Shown in pieces: positions 1 through 5,499 of a stretch of 5,942 nucleotides of DNA. Source of the stretch: an uncultured Desulfobacterales bacterium (GTDB taxonomy: Bacteria > Desulfobacterota > Desulfobacteria > Desulfobacterales > UBA11574); assembly GCA_937925895.1 (NCBI GenBank), contig CALANC010000441.1, forward strand, positions 1 through 5,942, written 5' to 3'. Below the pieces are notes generated by a model. The model was not told the origin of the DNA, searched no databases, and saw only the letters and a program-made list of their open reading frames with translations. How positions within the stretch are numbered: the stretch's first letter is position 1; every line of letters begins with the position of its first letter. A program made the translations under genes and the position numbers.

Positions 1-1052
1 GTAATTATAAATCCACCATTGCCTCACGGCTGAAACTGTTCATCGACATGTACCGCATAGATCTCCTGGTGGTGGAAAACGCCCTGGCGATCCCCATGCA
101 CATCCCGCTGGGATTGGCCCTGACCGATGTCATCGCCGAAACCGGGATTCCCACCATTGCCCACCACCATGACTTTTACTGGGAAAGGGATCGATACCTG
201 CCTTTAAACGGCAGTAAAATCTACATTCACCGGGCCTTTCCACCCCGGCTGCCAAACATCGAACATGTTGTCATAAATTCCCGGGCCCGCGCCAATCTGG
301 CCCGTTTAAGAGGCATCAGGGCTAAGGTGATTCCCAACGTCCTGGATTTTGAGAATCCACCACCGGAAGATAAGGAACGAACCCATGCGTTCCGGCATTC
401 GATCGGGTTGAAACCCGATGACACGATGCTTTTGCAGCCAACCCGTATCGTCGAGCGCAAAGGTATCGAAGCGGCCATCCAGCTGGCTAAAAAGCTGAAT
501 CACCCGAAATACAAGCTGGTGGTGTCCCACGAAGCCGGCGATGAAGGATTCGAATATGCCTCAAAGATTAAACGGTTGGCGCGGGAATCCGGGGTCGATA
601 TTCGGTTTGTCGATCACATGGTGGCCGACCCCTTTGCACCGCGGCCCCGGTCCGATAATCGTTTTTCACTGTGGGAAGTTTATCAGGCCGCTGATTTTGT
701 TACATTTCCCAGTCTCTATGAGGGCTTCGGCAATGCCTTGCTCGAGGCGATATACTTTAAGAAGCCGCTGCTGGTCAATCGCTATAAGATCTTTCAAGAT
801 GATATCGAGCCCAAGGGCTTTGATGTTGTCAAAATGGATGGCAGCCTGACCGGGACGGTGGTAGCTGATATCAAAACCCTTATTCACGATAAAAACCGGC
901 GCGAGCAAATGGTGACCCGCAATTACCGGAAAGCCAAAGCACACTATTCCTACGATCTATTGCGCCAACAATTTTCATCCTTAATATCCAATTTGTTCCC
1001 CCATCAACACGTCGCCCATCAGGAACGCTCCCAGGCAGTTGCAGGGAGTTGA
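1..1052 (+). CDS. GT4-type (GT-B fold) glycosyltransferase, 5'-truncated
   Basis: The reading frame is open from base 3 to the TGA at 1050-1052, giving 349 residues with no stop before the left edge, so the true start is outside the window; the ATG at 48 is probably internal. Numbering from that ATG, the C-terminal half has the GT4 donor-site pattern: PTRIVERKG (131-139), with Arg133 and Lys138 at the places where the family contacts the nucleotide-sugar phosphates, and an E-X7-E motif (Glu225, Glu233) in YEGFGNALLEA. The N-terminal part carries a striking HHHDFYWERDRY segment (39-50) and an IPNVLDFE segment (95-102). It should transfer a sugar from a nucleotide-sugar donor at the cytoplasmic face. 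The acceptor cannot be read from sequence. The HHHDFYWER signature reminds me of GT4 enzymes linked to glucosylglycerate or mannosylglucosylglycerate solutes, but that is recollection and not proof. No obvious terminator follows. Confidence 0.85.
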   Translation, partial: NYKSTIASRLKLFIDMYRIDLLVVENALAIPMHIPLGLALTDVIAETGIPTIAHHHDFYWERDRYLPLNGSKIYIHRAFPPRLPNIEHVVINSRARANLARLRGIRAKVIPNVLDFENPPPEDKERTHAFRHSIGLKPDDTMLLQPTRIVERKGIEAAIQLAKKLNHPKYKLVVSHEAGDEGFEYASKIKRLARESGVDIRFVDHMVADPFAPRPRSDNRFSLWEVYQAADFVTFPSLYEGFGNALLEAIYFKKPLLVNRYKIFQDDIEPKGFDVVKMDGSLTGTVVADIKTLIHDKNRREQMVTRNYRKAKAHYSYDLLRQQFSSLISNLFPHQHVAHQERSQAVAGS

Positions 1053-1204
1053 ATTAAGCAGCATAGACTATATATTCAAGACGCTGCCAGTTTTGTAAGG
1101 TTGCAATAGCTAGATTCGATGATAACTTCACGACCTGTAACCACCCGTTACCGCTGCGCAAAATACGGTTATTAAAAATAAAAATTTTGACCTATATTCT
1201 GCCT

Positions 1205-1302
1205 GTCATGCCGGTCCCGGATCAGGCCCGGGATGACGGATCCGGCATCCAGAAATGCAAGGGTGTGGAACAGCGCTGGATTCCCGCCTGCGCGGGAATG
1301 AC
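1205..1302. repeat. Two-hairpin REP/MITE-like palindromic element
   Basis: The element is bounded by GTCAT (1205-1209) and its complement ATGAC (1298-1302). The left part, 1205-1237, is an imperfect palindrome that itself begins GTCAT and ends ATGAC, with CCCGG-type arms. The right part has a perfect 8-bp stem, ATTCCCGC (1280-1287) against GCGGGAAT (1292-1299), with a 4-base CTGC loop. A further nested pair is ATCCAG (1247-1252) against CTGGAT (1276-1281). The phrase 'ctggattcccgcctgcgcgggaatgac' in this arrangement is typical of dispersed, non-coding palindromes found in many copies in proteobacterial genomes. It encodes nothing. Copy number cannot be seen in this window. Confidence 0.75.
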
Positions 1303-1357
1303 GAAAACGACTCAGTGCATTTAGCCTCTTAGAGCCTCTTTCCGAAAGCACATTTCC

Positions 1358-1386
1358 TTGCCTTAGTTCTAAATGACGGATATTAT
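1358..1386 (+). promoter_or_regulatory. Candidate sigma70-type promoter for the osmC-like gene
   Basis: TTGCCT (1358-1363, 4 of 6 matches to TTGACA) is followed by exactly 17 bases and then TATTAT (1381-1386, 5 of 6 matches to TATAAT). Transcription would start near 1393, giving a 5' leader of about 115 bases before the ATG at 1509. It is the best-spaced promoter-like pair I found upstream of this gene. Support is motif match only. Confidence 0.45.
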
Positions 1387-1495
1387 ATTGCTTAAGCGAG
1401 TATTTCCTGAATGTTGCTGTGTTAATCCAGCCGGACCCTCTCCTTGATTTCCCCTTCACCGATCCTTATGTTCACTCAGTTTATCAATTTTCTAT

Positions 1496-1502
1496 AAAGG
1501 AG
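1496..1502 (+). promoter_or_regulatory. Ribosome binding site deciding the osmC-like start
   Basis: AAAGGAG lies 6 bases before the ATG at 1509. It excludes the longer in-frame reading from a GTG at 1419, which has no such site and would add a 30-residue tail not seen in this family. Confidence 0.8.
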
Positions 1503-1508
1503 AAATCC

Positions 1509-1910
1509 ATGAGCAACCAGGTACAGGTTAATGTCAAACAGATCGGCCCGTCGGCCTCTGAGGGCACGGCCAGGGATCACAAGGCGATTATGGACCGCCC
1601 GGAGGCCAAGGGCGGTGAAAACCGCGGCGCCATGGGGGGAGAACACCTCTTGATGGCCCTGGGCGGATGCTTCATGAGCAATCTGCTGGCCGCCATCCAG
1701 AGCCGTGAGGCGGAGGTGGCAAACGTGAACCTGACCATCTCCGGCACCCTGGAAGCTGCACCGCCGCATTTTTCGGCCGTTGAAATGACCGTCATCGCAG
1801 ATCACAGCGATAAAGAGCAGATGGAAAAACTGGTCACCATCGCCGAAAGAGGCTGCATCGTCGCCAACACCCTCAAGGAGGCTGTGAAGCTTTCAATTAA
1901 TCTGGCTTAG
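1509..1910 (+). CDS. OsmC/Ohr-family protein (putative thiol peroxidase fold)
   Basis: The protein has 133 residues, close to the usual size of short OsmC-type proteins. Characteristic family features are visible: GGEHLLMALGGCFMSNLLAA (43-62) with the first redox cysteine Cys54, and AERGCIVANTL (112-122) with the second, Cys116. These are the positions of the two cysteines that reduce organic or fatty-acid hydroperoxides in OsmC and Ohr. Arg22 in the preceding TARDHKAIMDRPEAKGGENRG stretch is a possible family Arg, but I cannot confirm its role. The protein should be cytoplasmic, since no signal peptide or membrane segment is present, and these proteins act as homodimers. It stands alone: it is separated from the glycosyltransferase by a repeat and promoter, and converges on the next gene 65 bases away. 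The broader OsmC superfamily includes members with unproven activity, so peroxidase function is inference; I cannot tell the OsmC, Ohr and YhfA-like branches apart with certainty. Confidence 0.9.
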   Translation: MSNQVQVNVKQIGPSASEGTARDHKAIMDRPEAKGGENRGAMGGEHLLMALGGCFMSNLLAAIQSREAEVANVNLTISGTLEAAPPHFSAVEMTVIADHSDKEQMEKLVTIAERGCIVANTLKEAVKLSINLA

Positions 1911-1975
1911 CAGGCGCTTCAGGTAATTTAGGATCCCGGGCATGGTTGGTTGATGACCGGGGGGTTGGGCTACAG

Positions 1976-2899
1976 TCAATTGTAGAGGTGTTGCGTGCGG
2001 ATTGTAAAGCAGGCGGCCAAAAAACCCAACGTGACCGGTATGGCCCATAGAAGAAATACCAGTAATATGAACCGGGGAATGACCCATTTCATGCTTTGAA
2101 CAAATTTGTACTCAATTGGCTCATAATCTAAATCATCATAGACTTCTTGAAGTTCGGTTGCCTTTTCTTCAAAATCAATATTTTTGTAAACGGCATGCAA
2201 CTCCATATAACTTGGAAAGACCGTAAAAAGTCCTTTGCTGGGCATTTCACTCTTTATTAAAACAACGGAGGAGTTGCGGTCCACGAATTTCAAAATGGTA
2301 CCATTGCTAAACGTTGCCCTGATCATTGCCGTTGATTTTCTTACTGAAACACCCCAATCAATGGCTTTCGCGCCACCTTCAAAAATGTCATAAATAACAG
2401 ATTTCCTCTCTCTGCGATCGATCATATCCTCTATTGCTTTTTTTAGGGCCTCTACCTGTAATTCAAAATCTGAATATTCGATGAGCCTCATCGTAGCGGT
2501 CAATCTGTCTCTTTTGGGCCTGTCCCGTTCATTTGGGTAGATAACCGTCGAATAAAGAAGGACGCAAATTAAATATATTATCGATAAAAATATCCACCTT
2601 TTGAAAATTTTATTGCGGGATCCGGAGCCTTCGCTTCCGGACTTCGTATCATCGCCACTTAAAGAATCCGAAACGACTTTTTTCTCTTTTAATTTTTCAA
2701 ATACAACTCCGCAGTTTCGGCATTCAGCGGCCTTTTCCTGACCATACCCGCAATTGGAGCAGACTACCTGTGCGCTGGATCTGGCAGGAATTGTAAACCG
2801 GCCCCCGCAACTTCGGCAGCTAACGATTTGATCAATATTAGCCGGGCAATCAGGTTCTGTGCTATATTCTTTTTTGCATAGGGGACAAAGAATCCGCAT
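1976..2899 (-). CDS. Double zinc-ribbon membrane protein, unknown function
   Basis: This encodes 307 residues from the ATG at 2899-2897, chosen because GAGAGAGGA (2915-2907) sits 7 bases upstream and because the first zinc ribbon begins directly after it; an in-frame extension to 3052 exists but would overlap the preceding gene. Domain order: zinc ribbon 1 with Cys5, Cys8, Cys28, Cys31 (MJ0042-like); zinc ribbon 2 with Cys47, Cys50, Cys60, Cys63 in a CSNCG...CRNCGVVFEK pattern; a charged, Ser/Gly-rich linker (about 70-100); a membrane helix at about 102-121; a 150-residue mixed region with a charged helix (about 145-170) and likely beta strands (about 188-230); and a second membrane helix at about 272-298. 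The two helices would put both ends in the cytoplasm and the middle domain in the periplasm. The family is not recognised beyond the zinc ribbons. It is the last gene of the leftward trio and ends 65 bases from the convergent osmC-like gene. The coding sequence is notably A+T-rich. Confidence 0.8.
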   Translation of the reverse strand: MRILCPLCKKEYSTEPDCPANIDQIVSCRSCGGRFTIPARSSAQVVCSNCGYGQEKAAECRNCGVVFEKLKEKKVVSDSLSGDDTKSGSEGSGSRNKIFKRWIFLSIIYLICVLLYSTVIYPNERDRPKRDRLTATMRLIEYSDFELQVEALKKAIEDMIDRRERKSVIYDIFEGGAKAIDWGVSVRKSTAMIRATFSNGTILKFVDRNSSVVLIKSEMPSKGLFTVFPSYMELHAVYKNIDFEEKATELQEVYDDLDYEPIEYKFVQSMKWVIPRFILLVFLLWAIPVTLGFLAACFTIRTQHLYN

Positions 2900-2906
2900 C
2901 GGGAAT

Positions 2907-2915
2907 TCCTCTCTC
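2907..2915 (-). promoter_or_regulatory. Ribosome binding site deciding the zinc-ribbon gene start
   Basis: On the minus strand GAGAGAGGA precedes the ATG at 2899 by 7 bases. It favours the 307-residue reading over the 358-residue one, whose extra 51 residues run through the spacer and into the end of the neighbouring gene. Confidence 0.7.
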
Positions 2916-3020
2916 AAACCATCTATTACCTGCAACATATCTCCCGGATATGCGCAGCAGGTCATAAACACATTTAAACACCCGGCAATAATAACGTGCG
3001 ATGCTTGCCCTGATTTCTTC

Positions 3021-3686
3021 TCAAGAGGACTCTTTAATTCTAATCGAGCCAAATTTTACTTGATCGCCATCCAATCGGACATTAGAACTCCCGGTTTTCA
3101 TGCTCATATGACCGATATCCTTATCGAAATCCCTAAGGGGGTCAGTGGTATTGTTGCCAGAGGCAAAAGTAATGAACAGGAAGGAAGGGTCAAAGGGCAT
3201 TTCATGTTCAACCCGATTGAAAGTGACCGTCCCGAGCAGGACGCGCCTGCCGTTAATGCATGAAATGTTGCACCGGCCTGAATTTCTACAGTCATCACTG
3301 TCTGATATGTTGCCGACGAAATAAACACTCTCAAACGGGGTGCCGGTATCCGGGAGATCAATAGGCGTTACGCCGAACCTGGAGTTGTATTCGTTAATCT
3401 TGTTATCCGGTGTATATAGAAATTCGTCGTTTTCCTCTGCACGTGCCACCGCCAACTGGAGCGGTTGATAGACAAGCTTTACGCCAAACCCTTTTAAACA
3501 AGAAACATGCACATCCGCATAAATATCTGCCTGTACCTCATAATCCGTGTAGCTTCCTTCAACATAAACCGTGACGTCGGGCCCGAATAACCACCAGCAT
3601 GCCATCCGGCCCGAAAAAATTACCAGGAATAGTAAAAACAGGGGTTTTTTCGATTTTTGCCGTTTGATTCTTGGTTCATGGGTCAT
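3021..3686 (-). CDS. Exported cohesin-like beta-sandwich protein (hypothetical)
   Basis: This encodes 221 residues. The first AUG after an in-frame stop is at 3686; the ribosome binding site is weak, but the start fits because a signal sequence follows at once: basic RIKRQKSKK (6-14), then hydrophobic PLFLLFLVIFSG (15-26). The membrane segment could be cleaved or act as an anchor. The mature part reads as a cohesin-like fold: an alternating beta start (VTVYVEG to ADIYADVHV, 38-61), the GFGVKLVYQPLQLAVARAEE block (67-85) that matches the 'G.gv.l.YdP..L.v..a' pattern of cohesins and related proteins, and a late RRVLLGTVTFNRV block (147-159) corresponding to the 'G.l..v.F' strand. Cysteines 63, 133, 139 and 143 may form disulfides; Cys30 follows the hydrophobic core but lacks a good lipobox. 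The cohesin assignment is from pattern recall. No dockerin partner is visible. It lies between the other two leftward genes and may share their transcript. Confidence 0.7.
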   Translation of the reverse strand: MTHEPRIKRQKSKKPLFLLFLVIFSGRMACWWLFGPDVTVYVEGSYTDYEVQADIYADVHVSCLKGFGVKLVYQPLQLAVARAEENDEFLYTPDNKINEYNSRFGVTPIDLPDTGTPFESVYFVGNISDSDDCRNSGRCNISCINGRRVLLGTVTFNRVEHEMPFDPSFLFITFASGNNTTDPLRDFDKDIGHMSMKTGSSNVRLDGDQVKFGSIRIKESS

Positions 3687-3908
3687 TTCAATTCATACCA
3701 GCATTTCAGATATTGTATGTGAAATCTATGAACGTAATTTTTCTATCGTTAGATTCTCACAAAAACAAAAATTCAATAGCCTCTTCGATATTTTATTGGC
3801 CCATAATTTCAATATTCGGATTTTGCCCGTCCAGATCTTCGGCGACTGAGGGGCAAGCACACCTGATTTGGGAGACTGTGCTCGACAATTGAGCAGTCGA
3901 CCCAAATG
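3687..3908. other. Spacer between lipoprotein and cohesin-like genes
   Basis: These 222 bases hold the hairpin at 3866-3907 at the right end. The rest is A/T-rich non-coding sequence. A TACAAT hexamer on the minus strand (about 3717-3712) could serve as a -10 element for the cohesin-like gene, but I found no fitting -35, so I do not annotate a promoter. Short frames on the plus strand here are not supported by a ribosome binding site or composition. Confidence 0.5.
3866..3907 (-). terminator. Stem-loop directly after the pentapeptide gene stop
   Basis: On the minus strand a long hairpin starts one base after the TAG stop (3911-3909). In plus-strand terms the arms are ATTTGGG (3866-3872) with CCCAAAT (3901-3907), GAC (3874-3876) with GTC (3896-3898), and TGCTC (3879-3883) with GAGCA (3891-3895), closed by a 7-base loop; a two-base bulge and a small internal loop interrupt the 15 pairs. 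No run of T follows in the transcript direction, so a classic intrinsic terminator is doubtful. It could instead protect the 3' end of a processed mRNA, or be an attenuating element within an operon. Confidence 0.5.
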
Positions 3909-5213
3909 CTACAGCCCCTTTGCCGTTTGAATTTTGCGGGCTTTTGGAAGATTTTTGGCACCCTTCAAGTCAGCTCCGCGAAAGTCCGCGTGATTTAGAT
4001 CCGCAGAATGCAGATCTGCGCCGTTCATCACGGTATTTCGCAGGTTGCAATGTGATAATTTGGCGTTGCGAAAACTAACATTGGACAGATCCAGTTTGTG
4101 ACAGTTTGCCTTGCTCAAGTTTGCGTTTGACAGGTTAGCACCATACATTTTTGTCTTTCGGAGGTCTGTGCCCTCAAGGCGGGCACCTGACAAATCGTTG
4201 TGGTTCAGGTCGACGAAGCTCAGATCCGCTCCCCTGAGGTCAGCTTCTCGCATGTCATCAAAGAGAAGATCTGCATTGGATAAAATTGCCTTGCGCAAAT
4301 CGGCTTTTACCAGAACAGCTTCTCTGAGATATGCGCCTTCCAGATTGGCATTGCGAAGATTGGCCCCTGATAGCTCGGCCCCGTACAAGGTGGCGTTTTT
4401 CAGGTTTGAGCCTTCGAGATCAGCATTGCTGAAATTAACATTGGTCAGATTGGCCTCCTCCAGATCTACATTCCTGAGAACCGAATTCGAAAAATCCAGA
4501 TTCTGAAACTGCTGATTGTATAAATCTGTGCCGGTCATGTTAACACTGTTGACTAGAACATGTTGAAGGGCAACATTTGAAAGATCCGCGTTAGTAAAAT
4601 CAGCAAAACTTGCGTCAGATTTGGTTAGATCCGAGTCGCTCAAATCTGCCCCCACGAACTTGGCGCGTTGTAATTTAGCGCCCCGGAGGCTGACCCTGCT
4701 CAAATCCTTCCCCGAAAGATCAGCCATAAACAGGTTTGCGCAGTCCAAATTTCTTGATGTCGACAGGATAAATTCTACCTCATCTGGTTTCATCGGAACT
4801 TCGGGGACCACACAGGTAAGACGCTCTTCGCAATCTTCATCTATGACCGTTATTTCCACCGAAAATTTTGTTTTGGCCCACTTACTGTCGACCACCGATA
4901 GTGTAATCTGGTGTGTGCCCAGTGAAAGATCGCTCCTTTTAAAAGTATCGCCCGTTCCCAAGTCACCATCAACATCAGAAACCCAGGTAGACGCGTTTGA
5001 CCCCAGGATTCCGTCTTCCTCATCCCAGGCAAGCGAACTGAAGGGTATCGGTCTGCCCGGACAATATTTACCCTGCTCCAGGGGAGAGTTGATCATGGCT
5101 GTCGGGGGCTGGTTAAATTTGGTCTCCTTGCAAGCAAACATGGCGAAGATCAGCAATGCACAAATTCCCACTTTGATCGAAGCAGCACAGGCAGCATAAA
5201 TGGTTCTATTCAT
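3909..5213 (-). CDS. Lipoprotein with PKD/Ig-like domain and 53 pentapeptide repeats
   Basis: This encodes 434 residues from the ATG at 5213, chosen for the AAAGG 8 bases upstream and the signal peptide that begins there; a 31-residue in-frame extension to 5306 would bury that signal. Order: type II signal peptide ending LIFAMFAC with Cys28 as the lipidation site (the -3/-2 residues Met and Phe are not ideal); residue +2 is Lys, not Asp, so outer-membrane delivery is expected if the Lol rule applies. A PKD/Ig-like domain follows at about 36-124, with the familiar PPTAMINSP opening, WDEEDGILG, and GTHQITLSVVDS near the end. A Cys-containing linker (Cys128, Cys134, Cys158) leads to pentapeptide repeats: the central Leu/Phe falls at every fifth residue from 156 to 416 without a single insertion or deletion, with exceptions at 201 Ala, 221 Val, 226, 321 and 356 Met, and 371 Cys. 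Such repeats form a right-handed quadrilateral beta-helix; 53 units make about 13 coils. Function unknown. Gyrase-protecting pentapeptide proteins are cytoplasmic, so that role is unlikely here. Confidence 0.85.
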   Translation of the reverse strand: MNRTIYAACAASIKVGICALLIFAMFACKETKFNQPPTAMINSPLEQGKYCPGRPIPFSSLAWDEEDGILGSNASTWVSDVDGDLGTGDTFKRSDLSLGTHQITLSVVDSKWAKTKFSVEITVIDEDCEERLTCVVPEVPMKPDEVEFILSTSRNLDCANLFMADLSGKDLSRVSLRGAKLQRAKFVGADLSDSDLTKSDASFADFTNADLSNVALQHVLVNSVNMTGTDLYNQQFQNLDFSNSVLRNVDLEEANLTNVNFSNADLEGSNLKNATLYGAELSGANLRNANLEGAYLREAVLVKADLRKAILSNADLLFDDMREADLRGADLSFVDLNHNDLSGARLEGTDLRKTKMYGANLSNANLSKANCHKLDLSNVSFRNAKLSHCNLRNTVMNGADLHSADLNHADFRGADLKGAKNLPKARKIQTAKGL

Positions 5214-5499
5214 GGGGATTACCTTTCGTTCGTATTTTGTGTTTTTTCCTGTGGAATCTCGTATTTGCCCTGGGCCAAAAATAAAAGGGCATATCACGAT
5301 AATCATGGTATCGGTTGATGAACCTAAATTCTTTAGATTAAAATTAGGTCTGGTTAACGCTGACTTGGAAAAATTTTCCGGTGCAAATACGGATCGTAGA
5401 GACTTTCAATTATTGGGAACCAAAAACTAAAGCTTCTGCTACAACAGACCGATATAACATTTGAAATGGTCTCAACAAAAAAACAGAGGGAAACTTAAG
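5214..5499. promoter_or_regulatory. Divergent intergenic region with two inverted repeats
   Basis: These 286 bases separate the leftward lipoprotein gene from the rightward zinc-ribbon gene and must hold the promoters for both unless they are transcribed from afar. Seen directly: ACCTAAATT (5322-5330) facing AAATTAGGT (5341-5349), 8 of 9 bases complementary around a 10-base spacer; a perfect 13-base palindrome of GGAAAA and TTTTCC around a central A (5367-5379); and TATAAC (5453-5458), a 5-of-6 match to a -10 box for the rightward gene but with no good -35. The inverted repeats are candidate operators. The AAAGG at 5226-5222 serves the leftward gene. Confidence 0.4.
5485..5490 (+). promoter_or_regulatory. 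Ribosome binding site of the right-hand zinc-ribbon gene
   Basis: AGAGGG lies 9 bases before the ATG at 5500, in a purine-rich stretch. It fixes the start immediately before the MRVQCSGC zinc-ribbon opening. Confidence 0.65.

Larger units (their letters stand above)
1053..1508. other. Intergenic region between glycosyltransferase and osmC-like gene
   Basis: This is a 456-base stretch with no convincing gene. It contains a small 5-bp hairpin (GTAAC 1137-1141 with GTTAC 1147-1151, no T tract), an A/T-rich patch around 1169-1200, the two-hairpin repeat at 1205-1302, and a promoter candidate at 1358-1386. I see no tRNA, riboswitch or standard terminator. An open frame on the minus strand crosses the repeat, but its sequence is low-complexity translation of the palindrome and has no ribosome binding site. 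Confidence 0.6.

Noticed and set aside
541..849. 102-residue open frame inside the glycosyltransferase gene
   Set aside because: It is out of frame with a gene carrying clear GT4 motifs; the translation is Trp/Arg/Pro-rich with no family resemblance.
1419..1508. GTG start giving a 163-residue OsmC-like protein
   Set aside because: There is no ribosome binding site, and the added residues have no family counterpart; AAAGGAG before 1509 decides the start.
1970..1985. Short hairpin CTACA...TGTAG at the convergent junction as a bidirectional terminator
   Set aside because: The stem has only about five pairs, overlaps the stop codon of the minus-strand gene, and has no T run on either side.
2900..3052. 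N-terminal extension of the zinc-ribbon gene by 51 residues
   Set aside because: It lacks a ribosome binding site, overlaps the end of the neighbouring gene, and precedes a well-placed GAGAGAGGA plus the usual MR-start of zinc-ribbon proteins at 2899.
3712..3717. Minus-strand TACAAT as a -10 box for the cohesin-like gene
   Set aside because: No -35-like hexamer occurs at 16-18 bases; a single hexamer in A/T-rich DNA is weak evidence.
3909..4750. Repeated short motifs resembling a CRISPR or tandem-repeat array
   Set aside because: The 15-base periodicity is the coding pattern of pentapeptides; units vary and there are no unique spacers.
4111..5199. Long open frames on the plus strand opposite the pentapeptide gene (4111-4506 and 4621-5199)
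   Set aside because: These are by-products of the 15-base periodicity of the repeats on the opposite strand: the translations are Ser/Arg/Leu-rich echoes of the repeat with no domain or ribosome binding site.
5214..5306. 31-residue upstream extension of the pentapeptide lipoprotein
   Set aside because: It would place the lipoprotein signal peptide internally; the start at 5213 has a proper ribosome binding site and signal sequence.
5200..5430. 76-residue plus-strand open frame in the divergent region
   Set aside because: It begins inside the opposite gene, has no ribosome binding site, and its translation shows no recognisable domain; the region is better explained as regulatory.
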